Part shown: piece after piece, positions 1 to 5,327 of the stretch
Position numbering within the stretch: the stretch's first letter is position 1
Layout of the letters: the number at the start of each line of letters is the position of its first letter
Assembly: GCA_016296045.1 (NCBI GenBank)
Contig: JAEDKB010000021.1
Coordinates: forward strand, 1-15,913
Source of the DNA: Oscillospiraceae bacterium
Lineage (GTDB): Bacteria > Bacillota > Clostridia > Oscillospirales > Oscillospiraceae
Length of the DNA: 15,913 nucleotides
Direction of reading: 5' to 3'
Program-made: the position numbers and the translations under genes
Notes under the pieces: model-generated
Databases searched by the model: none
What the model saw: only the letters and a program-made list of their open reading frames with translations
Told to the model about the DNA's origin: nothing

Positions 1-47
1 CCGGATAAAAGTTCAGAAAAGTCTGAATATCTACGCAATATTGGCAT

Positions 48-97
48 AAAAAAGCAGATACCGCAACTGACACGATTGTATCAATTACGGTATCTGT
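48..97 (-). terminator. Intrinsic terminator of tRNA-Leu
   Basis: Read on the minus strand, this lies directly after the tRNA CCA end. It is a continuous hairpin of about 19 bp: a perfect 9-bp base (55-63 with 88-96) extended by pairs including a few G-T wobbles up to an AATC tetraloop. It is followed by a run of six T (complement of 48-53). Hairpin plus T-run directly downstream of a tRNA is the standard rho-independent arrangement. Confidence 0.85.
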
Positions 98-99
98 TA

Positions 100-186
100 T
101 GGTGCCGGTGACCGGGATCGAACCGGTACGCTGTTGCCAGCACGGGATTTTAAGTCCCGGGCGTCTGCCTGTTCCGCCACACCGGC
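100..186 (-). tRNA. tRNA-Leu, anticodon UAA
   Basis: An 87-nt class II tRNA on the minus strand. The 7-bp acceptor stem pairs GCCGGTG with CACCGGC, followed by discriminator A and an encoded CCA. The anticodon stem-loop reads GGGACTTAAAATCCC, placing UAA in the anticodon, which decodes UUA leucine codons. The long variable arm (GCTG-GCAA-CAGC) is characteristic of Leu, Ser and Tyr tRNAs. The T arm has the invariant GGTTCGATCCC core. It stands alone, with its own promoter at 201-229 and its own terminator, divergent from tdk. Confidence 0.97.
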
Positions 187-200
187 ATCTTTGCCTCCGT

Positions 201-229
201 ATTTTATCACCTGCATCGCAGTCAGTCAA
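201..229 (-). promoter_or_regulatory. Sigma-A promoter of tRNA-Leu
   Basis: On the minus strand: -35 TTGACT (complement of 224-229), a 17-bp spacer, then -10 TAAAAT (complement of 201-206). The -10 lies 14 bp upstream of the mature tRNA 5' end, so the 5' leader would be very short. Confidence 0.75.
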
Positions 230-319
230 GCCTTTTACAGCTTTTTTCACAAATTTTGCCGTTTGTTTTTGACAAAACGCCTAATTTTTTATCGCTTTTT
301 TCGTGGTAAATAGTTTTTC

Positions 320-348
320 TTGCATAAAGCGTCCGTTTCTTGTATAAT
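320..348 (+). promoter_or_regulatory. Sigma-A promoter of tdk and the salvage run
   Basis: TTGCAT at 320-325, a 17-bp spacer, and a consensus TATAAT at 343-348. It is the only good promoter match seen between the tRNA and tdk, so it probably drives tdk and at least deoD. Confidence 0.7.
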
Positions 349-381
349 AAATTGTCAAAGCTTCTAATATGGAGGTGCGTA

Positions 382-978
382 ATGGCAAAGCTTTACTTTA
401 AATACGGAGCTATGGGCTCGTCTAAAACAGCGCAGGCCCTGATTACAAAATATAATTATGAGGAAAACGATCTGCGCGTCTGGCTCATCAAGCCGGCTAC
501 GGATAATCGCGACGGTGCGGATGTTGTCCAGTCGCGCATCGGTCTGAAAGCAGATGCGGAGTCGGTCGGCGCGGATACGGATATTTATCAAGTCTTTGAA
601 AGCCGCAAAAACGCGGATGTGATTATTGTGGATGAATGTCAGTTTTTCCAGCCTGAACAGATCGATCAGCTCCGCAGGATTGTGGATGATTTTAATATAC
701 CGGTGCTTTGCTTCGGACTCAGAACGGATTTTCGCACGAAGCTGTTCCCGGGAAGCATGCGGCTTTTCGAGGTCGCCGATAACATTGAAGAAATCAAGAC
801 GATTTGTGACTGCGGCGCAAAAGCAACTACCAATGCCCGCGTAGACGGTAACGGATACATTGTGACGGAAGGCTCACAGATACTGATTGGCGGAAATGAC
901 TGCTATATTGCCATGTGCCATCGCTGCTATCGAAAGAACATTCTGGAACATAAGAGAATAAAACTGCACGGACATTGA
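382..978 (+). CDS. tdk: Thymidine kinase (type II, TK1-like)
   Basis: Phosphorylates thymidine (and deoxyuridine) to the monophosphate with ATP in the cytoplasm; entry step of deoxypyrimidine salvage. The 198-residue product has the P-loop GAMGSSKT (9-16), a Walker B/catalytic stretch IIVDECQFF (81-89) in which Glu85 is the expected general base, and the lasso-loop region around Tyr159-Gly164 that binds thymidine in this family. Four cysteines (142, 144, 179, 182) fit the structural zinc site, although the first pair is spaced CxC. The ATG at 382 follows GGAGGT by a good distance. An in-frame TTG at 340 overlaps the promoter and was rejected. First gene of a same-strand run; deoD starts 20 bp after the stop. 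Confidence 0.95.
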   Translation: MAKLYFKYGAMGSSKTAQALITKYNYEENDLRVWLIKPATDNRDGADVVQSRIGLKADAESVGADTDIYQVFESRKNADVIIVDECQFFQPEQIDQLRRIVDDFNIPVLCFGLRTDFRTKLFPGSMRLFEVADNIEEIKTICDCGAKATTNARVDGNGYIVTEGSQILIGGNDCYIAMCHRCYRKNILEHKRIKLHGH

Positions 979-998
979 TCCGTAAGAAGGAGCGTCAA

Positions 999-1739
999 AT
1001 GAATTATCCAACACCACACATCAAAGCGCGGCCGGAGGATTTCGGCCAGACCGTTCTAATGCCAGGCGATCCGCTTCGCTCAAAATACATTGCCGATCAT
1101 TTTTTGGACAATCCTGTTCTTGTGAACAATGTCCGCGGCGTACAGGGGTATACCGGCAGCTATAAGGGCGTAAAGGTTTCCGTCATGGCATCGGGCATGG
1201 GTGTCCCGTCCATCGGAATTTATTCCTATGAGTTATACAATGCGTTTGGCGTGCGTAATATTATGAGAATCGGCTCTGCCGGTGCGATTCGTGCCGACAT
1301 CGGCCTGCGCGATATTGTCATCGCGCAGGGAGCCAGTACCGATTCCAACTTTGCTCATCAGTATCATCTGGACGGTCAATTCGCTCCGATCGCCTCCTAT
1401 GAGATGCTTCGCAATGCGGTTTCCTCCTGCGAGGAGCTCGGCGCGAAGTTCCATGTCGGCAACATCCTGACGAGTGATAATTTCTATACCGATGACGACG
1501 GACTGCCGGATGTTATGAAAACCAATAATGCTTGGGCAAAAATGGGAATCATGGCGATTGAAATGGAGGCTGCCGGCTTGTATATGACGGCAGCGCGCTG
1601 CGGCAAGAATGCCCTTTGCCTCTGTACCATTTCCGATCAGCTCGTGACCGGAGAGGCATTGAGCGCGGATGAACGCCAGACCTCTTTCCGCGAAATGATG
1701 CTTGTCGCCTTGGAAACGGCGGTCAAGCTGGAAAAATAA
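999..1739 (+). CDS. deoD: Purine nucleoside phosphorylase, DeoD type
   Basis: Reversibly cleaves purine (deoxy)nucleosides with phosphate to the free base and (deoxy)ribose-1-phosphate in the cytoplasm; the bacterial form is a hexamer with broad substrate range including adenosine. The 246 residues match the usual 235-245. Visible landmarks are His7 (nucleoside-binding His of the neighbouring subunit), Arg27, Arg46 and Arg90 for phosphate, GSAGAI (92-97), the substrate loop AIEMEAAGLY (186-195) with Glu190 for the ribose hydroxyls, Ser212-Asp213 (general acid) and Arg226. The ATG at 999 has AGAAGGAG about 6 bp upstream; an upstream in-frame ATG at 975 lacks family similarity and overlaps tdk. 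The product ribose-1-phosphate is the substrate of the next gene, deoB. Confidence 0.96.
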   Translation: MNYPTPHIKARPEDFGQTVLMPGDPLRSKYIADHFLDNPVLVNNVRGVQGYTGSYKGVKVSVMASGMGVPSIGIYSYELYNAFGVRNIMRIGSAGAIRADIGLRDIVIAQGASTDSNFAHQYHLDGQFAPIASYEMLRNAVSSCEELGAKFHVGNILTSDNFYTDDDGLPDVMKTNNAWAKMGIMAIEMEAAGLYMTAARCGKNALCLCTISDQLVTGEALSADERQTSFREMMLVALETAVKLEK

Positions 1740-1752
1740 AATTGTAACCGTT

Positions 1753-1778
1753 CGGGGACTGTCCCCGTAAAAATTTTT
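1753..1778 (+). other. Short GC hairpin between deoD and deoB
   Basis: A perfect 6-bp stem CGGGGA/TCCCCG (1753-1758 with 1762-1767) with a CTG loop, followed after six bases by five T (1774-1778). It could be a weak terminator or attenuator, or an mRNA processing or stability element, limiting flow from deoD into deoB. Stem and T-run are too weak and too far apart for a confident terminator call. Confidence 0.4.
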
Positions 1779-1801
1779 CAGAAGAGGAGAATATATCATT
1801 T

Positions 1802-2968
1802 ATGAAACGCGTATTTTTATTTGTACTCGATTCCTGCGGCTGCGGTGAGATGCCGGACGCGGCAAGCTTTGGTGATGTCAATGTCAACACGCTGAAAAGC
1901 TGCTCCACCTCCGACAAGCTGAACATACCGAATCTTCTTTCCTATGGTCTCGGCAACATCGATACCGTCGATTATCTGCCCGGAACGGACGCACCCAAAG
2001 GCGCCGTTTGCCGCCTGAAGGAAGCCTCCATGGGCAAGGATACCACCATCGGTCACTGGGAGATTGCAGGTCTGGTTTCTCCGGATCCGCTGCCGACTTA
2101 TCCCAACGGCTTCCCCGAAGAACTGCTCAAGCCCTTCCGCGAAGCAACCGGCAGAGGCGTTCTGGCCAATGCTCCGTGGTCCGGCACGGCGGTAATTGAC
2201 AAATACGGCGAGGAACATATGAAGACCGGCGATCTGATCGTCTATACCTCCGCAGACTCTGTTTTCCAAATCGCGGCGCATGAGGATATTGTTCCGCCCG
2301 AAAAGCTGTATGAATACTGCCGTATTGCAAGAAATCTTCTGGTCGGAAAGCACGGCGTGGGTCGTGTCATCGCCCGTCCGTTTATCGGCAACGCAAAGGA
2401 CGGCTTCACACGCACGTCCAACCGTCACGATTTTTCTCTTGAGCCGCCTGCGGAAACCATGCTGGATGCAGTGAAGGCAGCGGGTCTGGACTCGATCGCT
2501 GTGGGTAAGATCTATGACATTTTTGCACATCGCGGCACCACGGAGTTTACCTATACCAAGGGCAATACGGACGGCCTGAACAAGACGATGACATATGCCG
2601 AGCGTGATTTCCACGGTCTTTGCTTCATCAACCTGGTTGACTTCGATATGCTCTACGGTCATCGCCGCAATATCGATGGCTATGCTGCCGCACTGACGGA
2701 GTTTGACGGCTGGTTCAAGGACTTTATGGAGAAGATGGGCGAAGACGACATCGTGATGATTACCGCCGATCACGGCTGCGATCCTGCCTATACGGCAACA
2801 ACCGATCATACCCGCGAGTATGTGCCGCTTCTGATCGCGGGCAAGAAGGTAAAACCGGTCAACCTCGGAACCAGAACCAGCTTCGCGGATATTGCCGCTA
2901 CGGTGACAGAGCTTCTGGGTGTGGATTACAAGACACCGGGCAAGAGCTTTGCAGCAGAGATCCTGTAA
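1802..2968 (+). CDS. deoB: Phosphopentomutase
   Basis: Interconverts ribose-1-phosphate/ribose-5-phosphate and the deoxy forms, linking nucleoside phosphorolysis to the pentose phosphate pathway. The 388-residue product is an alkaline-phosphatase-superfamily enzyme of normal length. Metal and catalytic residues are visible: Asp10 in VLDSCGCG; Thr81 in GKDTTIGHWE, aligning with the phosphorylated threonine of Bacillus DeoB; Asp282 and His287 in DFDMLYGHRRN; Asp323-His324 in TADHG; and His336 in TTDHTREYVP. The start is fixed by the conserved MKRVFLFVLDS N-terminus. The GGAG at 1786-1789 lies about 12 bp before the ATG, slightly long. It uses the sugar phosphate made by DeoD. The usual partner deoC (deoxyribose-phosphate aldolase) is not in this window. 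Confidence 0.96.
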   Translation: MKRVFLFVLDSCGCGEMPDAASFGDVNVNTLKSCSTSDKLNIPNLLSYGLGNIDTVDYLPGTDAPKGAVCRLKEASMGKDTTIGHWEIAGLVSPDPLPTYPNGFPEELLKPFREATGRGVLANAPWSGTAVIDKYGEEHMKTGDLIVYTSADSVFQIAAHEDIVPPEKLYEYCRIARNLLVGKHGVGRVIARPFIGNAKDGFTRTSNRHDFSLEPPAETMLDAVKAAGLDSIAVGKIYDIFAHRGTTEFTYTKGNTDGLNKTMTYAERDFHGLCFINLVDFDMLYGHRRNIDGYAAALTEFDGWFKDFMEKMGEDDIVMITADHGCDPAYTATTDHTREYVPLLIAGKKVKPVNLGTRTSFADIAATVTELLGVDYKTPGKSFAAEIL

Positions 2969-2989
2969 AAAATAATCAATATACTCTAA

Positions 2990-3018
2990 ACGGGGCAGGA
3001 AATAAATTCCTGCCCCGA
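2990..3018 (+). other. 11-bp perfect hairpin between deoB and cdd
   Basis: CGGGGCAGGA (2991-3000) pairs perfectly with TCCTGCCCCG (3008-3017), and one more A-T pair extends into the loop, leaving ATAAA. No T-run follows on the plus strand, so it is not a standard terminator for deoB; on the minus strand only TTT follows. A transcript-stability or processing hairpin separating deoB from cdd expression is possible. Confidence 0.55.
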
Positions 3019-3053
3019 ACAATCCGATATACATATTCAAGGAGGCAATTTGC

Positions 3054-3467
3054 ATGACACCATTGGAGTTGGTGAATTTAGCGATTGAAGCGCGGGAACA
3101 CGCTTATGTTCCGTATTCGGGTTTTGCGGTTGGAGCTGCACTTCTGACGAAGGACGGCAAGGTCTATCAGGGCTGTAATATTGAGAACTCCGCCTTCGGA
3201 CCGACCAACTGCGCCGAGAGAACCGCGTTCTTTACAGCGGTTTATCAGGGCGAACGCGATTTTGAAGCGATTGCGATTGTCGGCGGCAGGGAAGGGCAGC
3301 CTGTTTCCGACTTGTGTGCGCCGTGCGGCGTCTGCCGTCAGGTGATGCGAGAGTTCTGTAAAAATGATTTTAAGATTTATCTGAGCAAGGGTGACGGCGA
3401 TGTTTTGACCTATACTTTGAGTGATTTGCTGCCATTAAGCTTCTCAAAGGACGATTTGAATCGATAA
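3054..3467 (+). CDS. cdd: Cytidine deaminase (small tetrameric class)
   Basis: Hydrolytically deaminates cytidine and deoxycytidine to uridine and deoxyuridine; cytoplasmic zinc enzyme. The 137-residue length fits the homotetrameric class (about 130-140), not the larger dimeric E. coli type. Zinc ligands are Cys53 in TNCAERTA and Cys88/Cys91 in CAPCGVC; Glu55 is the catalytic proton shuttle. The N-terminal AYVPYSGFAVGAAL and CNIENSAFGP stretches are the conserved substrate-binding region. The ATG at 3054 follows AAGGAGG by about 8 bp. It lies 85 bp after deoB with a hairpin in between. Its products can be phosphorylated by Udk (uridine) and Tdk (deoxyuridine), both encoded here. Confidence 0.95.
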   Translation: MTPLELVNLAIEAREHAYVPYSGFAVGAALLTKDGKVYQGCNIENSAFGPTNCAERTAFFTAVYQGERDFEAIAIVGGREGQPVSDLCAPCGVCRQVMREFCKNDFKIYLSKGDGDVLTYTLSDLLPLSFSKDDLNR

Positions 3468-3501
3468 TTTTGGGCATATTTAACAAAAATTATTGTACAT
3501 C

Positions 3502-3530
3502 TTGATTTTTTGATCGTTTTGTGTAAGAAT
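3502..3530 (+). promoter_or_regulatory. Possible promoter of the BMP lipoprotein gene
   Basis: TTGATT (3502-3507), a 17-bp spacer, and AAGAAT (3525-3530) preceded by an extended -10 TG (3522-3523). The match is moderate. A separate promoter is plausible, because the gene has its own terminator and a markedly different codon style from cdd. Confidence 0.35.
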
Positions 3531-3576
3531 GTATTAAGCGGTAAAACCGCGAACAAATATTTTGGAGGTTAAGAAA

Positions 3577-4803
3577 ATGAAGAAACTTGTTGCTCTTCTG
3601 CTCGCCCTCTGCATGGTAGCTTGCATCTTTGCTGCCTGTGGCGAAGCAGAACCCGCCACTGAAGCTCCCGTTGATACCGAAGCTCCCGTTGATACCGAAG
3701 CTACTGTTGATACCGAAGCTACTGTTGAGACCGAGGCTCCCGCAGCTGACTATTCCGCATGGCACGTCGCAATGATCACCGACTACGGCGATATCACCGA
3801 CGAGTCCTTCAACCAGGCTACCTACGAAGGTGGCAAGGCATGGTGCGAAGAGCGCGGCGTCGACTTCACCTACTACAAGCCGACCGACGACTCCACCGAA
3901 GCTCGTGTTGCTGCTATCGATCAGGCTGTCGCTGAAGGCTACAATGTCCTGCTGATGCCGGGCTTTGCTTTCGCTGGCGCTATCGTTGAAACCGCAGAGC
4001 TCTATCCCGATGTATACTACATCGCACTGGACGTTGGCGAATTTGACCTGCAGGATGCTGCCGGCACCGCTGACGATTTCTCCTATGTCTATCCCGCAAA
4101 CGTCTTCTCCGCTGTTTATCAGGAAGAACTCGCTGGCTACATGGCTGGCGTAGCAGCTGTTAAGCTCGGCTACACTGAGCTCGGCTTCCTCGGCGGCATG
4201 GCAGTTCCCGCTGTTGTTCGTTACGGCTATGGCTTCGTTCAGGGCGCTAACGACGCGGCTGCTGAAACCGGCGCTGAAGTCAATGTGAAGTATGTCTATG
4301 GCAACCAGTTCTTTGGCGATGCTGATATCACCGCTTACATGGACACTTGGTATGCTGACGGCACTCAGGTCGTCTTCGCTTGCGGCGGCGGCATCTACAC
4401 CTCTGCTGCAGAAGCTGCTGCAAAGGTTGATGGCGCAAAGGTTATCGGCGTTGACGTTGACCAGGCTGCAACCATCGACGCTTACGGCGAAGGCATGACT
4501 GTTACTTCCGCAATGAAGGGTCTTGCTGCTACCGTTAAGACTCTGCTTGCTGAACTCATCGAGAACGACAACTGGGCTGAATACAGCGGCAAGGTTACCA
4601 CTCTCGGCCTCGTTTCTGCCGACGATCCTTCTGCTAACTATGTCCAGCTGCCCGACTCCACTCAGTGGGCTGACGGCTTCACCGCTGACGACTATGCAGC
4701 TCTTGTTGCAGCTCTGTACAACGGCGAAATCACCGTTTCTGCTGACATCGAGGCAGAGCCCGCAGTTGACATCGCTGTTGACTACCAGGGCAACATCAAG
4801 TAA
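3577..4803 (+). CDS. BMP-family nucleoside-binding lipoprotein (ABC importer substrate-binding protein)
   Basis: Extracellular lipid-anchored receptor of the Med/BMP family, expected to deliver nucleosides to the NupABC-like importer encoded just downstream. The 408-residue product has a basic N-terminus, a hydrophobic stretch, and a lipobox-like IFAAC with Cys21 as the lipidation site (Phe at -3 is unusual). A Thr/Glu/Ala/Pro/Val/Asp-rich linker (about 28-57) is built from hexapeptide repeats. The binding domain begins near residue 62 (VAMITDYGDITDESFN), the characteristic start of BMP proteins. The ATG at 3577 lies 7-8 bp after GGAGG; an earlier in-frame ATG at 3562 overlaps that ribosome binding site. 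Heavy use of GCT, GGC and AAG codons suggests high expression. Homologues are called BmpA, TmpC or NupN; the exact ligand is not shown by sequence. Confidence 0.92.
   Translation: MKKLVALLLALCMVACIFAACGEAEPATEAPVDTEAPVDTEATVDTEATVETEAPAADYSAWHVAMITDYGDITDESFNQATYEGGKAWCEERGVDFTYYKPTDDSTEARVAAIDQAVAEGYNVLLMPGFAFAGAIVETAELYPDVYYIALDVGEFDLQDAAGTADDFSYVYPANVFSAVYQEELAGYMAGVAAVKLGYTELGFLGGMAVPAVVRYGYGFVQGANDAAAETGAEVNVKYVYGNQFFGDADITAYMDTWYADGTQVVFACGGGIYTSAAEAAAKVDGAKVIGVDVDQAATIDAYGEGMTVTSAMKGLAATVKTLLAELIENDNWAEYSGKVTTLGLVSADDPSANYVQLPDSTQWADGFTADDYAALVAALYNGEITVSADIEAEPAVDIAVDYQGNIK
3661..3750 (+). repeat. 18-bp tandem repeat encoding the lipoprotein linker
   Basis: Four tandem 18-bp units starting at 3661, 3679, 3697 and 3715, with a degenerate fifth at 3733. 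Units 1 and 2 are identical; units 3 and 4 share a CTACTG variant and differ from each other at one base. They encode an EAPVDT/EATVDT hexapeptide series that spaces the binding domain from the lipid anchor. Near-identical units imply recent expansion, so copy number may vary between strains. Confidence 0.93.
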
Positions 4804-4823
4804 TTATACTTGAACCAATTTCA

Positions 4824-4849
4824 GGGACCGGCTCAGCCGGTCCCTTTTT
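4824..4849 (+). terminator. Intrinsic terminator of the BMP lipoprotein gene
   Basis: A perfect 9-bp GC-rich stem GGGACCGGC/GCCGGTCCC (4824-4832 with 4836-4844), a TCA loop, and five T immediately after (4845-4849), 21 bp past the stop codon. It would uncouple the abundant binding protein from the transporter genes. Confidence 0.92.
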
Positions 4850-4869
4850 ATGCTTACAGTGCGTAAAAT

Positions 4870-5169
4870 AATCACCGATTGATCGGTGATTTCAGACTGT
4901 CGATAAAGGCGCAAACCGTCAAAATGAACTATATCATTTTTGTGCAGCGTATTGATTTCGGCTTTTCGGACAATGGAGTCTTCCCAAATACGAAACTGCC
5001 GAAAAACGCTTGCTGCGCAAACATTTTGACTTACTGCGCAACTCACACGCTACCGTACCTCTGTACGCCGACACGTGTGAGTTGCTTGTCTTTGCGCCTT
5101 TCTCGGCAGCCGCTCAGCGCGCCGAAAAGGTTTTTTCGACACGCTGCAATCACCGATTGATCGGTGATT
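4870..5169. repeat. 300-bp structured intergenic element bounded by identical palindromes
   Basis: Two identical copies of the palindrome ATCACCGATTGATCGGTGAT (4871-4890 and 5149-5168; 22 bp with the flanking A/T pair) bound the unit. Because each is self-complementary, they are both direct and inverted terminal repeats. Between them, arms pair in nested order: 4943-4950 with 5141-5148, 4952-4955 with 5136-5139, 4962-4969 with 5122-5129, 4996-5002 with 5103-5109, 5015-5021 with 5091-5097, 5038-5049 with 5074-5085 (12 perfect bp), and 5054-5058 with 5063-5067 around a CTCT loop. The left side also has a 7-bp hairpin (4921-4927 with 4934-4940). No credible gene fits here. It looks like a MITE-like repeat or a structured RNA; which one is undecided. 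The family is not one I can name. Confidence 0.75.
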
Positions 5170-5173
5170 TTTT
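5148..5173 (+). terminator. Terminator-like right boundary palindrome
   Basis: The right copy of the boundary palindrome forms a 9-bp stem AATCACCGA/TCGGTGATT with a TTGA loop, and T continues to 5173; after one G a further seven T follow. It would work as a plus-strand intrinsic terminator just before the nupA promoter. The left copy (4870-4891) lacks a comparable T-run. Confidence 0.6.
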
Positions 5174-5266
5174 GTTTTTTTAGGTATCTGATACACATGA
5201 ATATTTATGAATCATCAGGAGTTAACAAATTATATCGAAAAAATGAATATTATTTGAAAAATGTGT
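5174..5266. other. AT-rich leader region without a gene
   Basis: The stretch between the structured element and the nupA promoter. It is AT-rich and contains a short palindrome GTATCTGATAC (5184-5194). I see no ORF with a ribosome binding site, no riboswitch core and no RNA gene. It may simply be promoter upstream sequence. Confidence 0.5.
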
Positions 5267-5295
5267 TTGAAATCTACAGGAACATGTAGTATAAT
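5267..5295 (+). promoter_or_regulatory. Strong sigma-A promoter of the nupABC transporter, with a dyad in the spacer
   Basis: TTGAAA (5267-5272), an exact 17-bp spacer, and consensus TATAAT (5290-5295). The spacer contains an inverted repeat CTACA-N6-TGTAG (5274-5289), ending directly at the -10. A repressor on such a site would block RNA polymerase, so regulated transport is likely; no regulator gene is present in the window. Confidence 0.85.
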
Positions 5296-5327
5296 GGATT
5301 TGTAATAAATACAGGAGGTGGCAAAGT

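Noticed and set aside
241..300. Second promoter upstream of tdk from TTGACA at 269-274
   Set aside because: No acceptable -10 hexamer occurs 15-19 bp downstream.
340..381. Earlier TTG start for tdk
   Set aside because: It lies upstream of and overlaps the -10 box, so it could not be on the transcript; the ATG at 382 has the ribosome binding site and the conserved N-terminus.
1817..3055. 412-codon open frame on the minus strand
   Set aside because: It is antisense to deoB, which has all catalytic residues of a well-known enzyme. The reverse frame shows no recognisable family and has no ribosome binding site; it is a codon-bias shadow.
3460..3500. Terminator after cdd
   Set aside because: Only an A/T stem of about 8 bp with a long loop can be drawn and no T-run follows; too weak to call.
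4879..5160. 93-codon open frame inside the structured element (and an opposite 80-codon frame at 4804-5046)
   Set aside because: No convincing ribosome binding site. The frame starts within a palindrome, and the sequence is better explained by base-pairing arms. If homologous copies elsewhere were annotated as small hypothetical proteins, I would suspect over-annotation.
4870..5169. CRISPR array or tandem repeat
   Set aside because: There are only two copies of the palindrome, separated by a single long unit, with no regular spacer series.
4870..5169. Complete insertion sequence
   Set aside because: Too short for a transposase, no transposase-like peptide in any frame, and no clear target-site duplication at the flanks.
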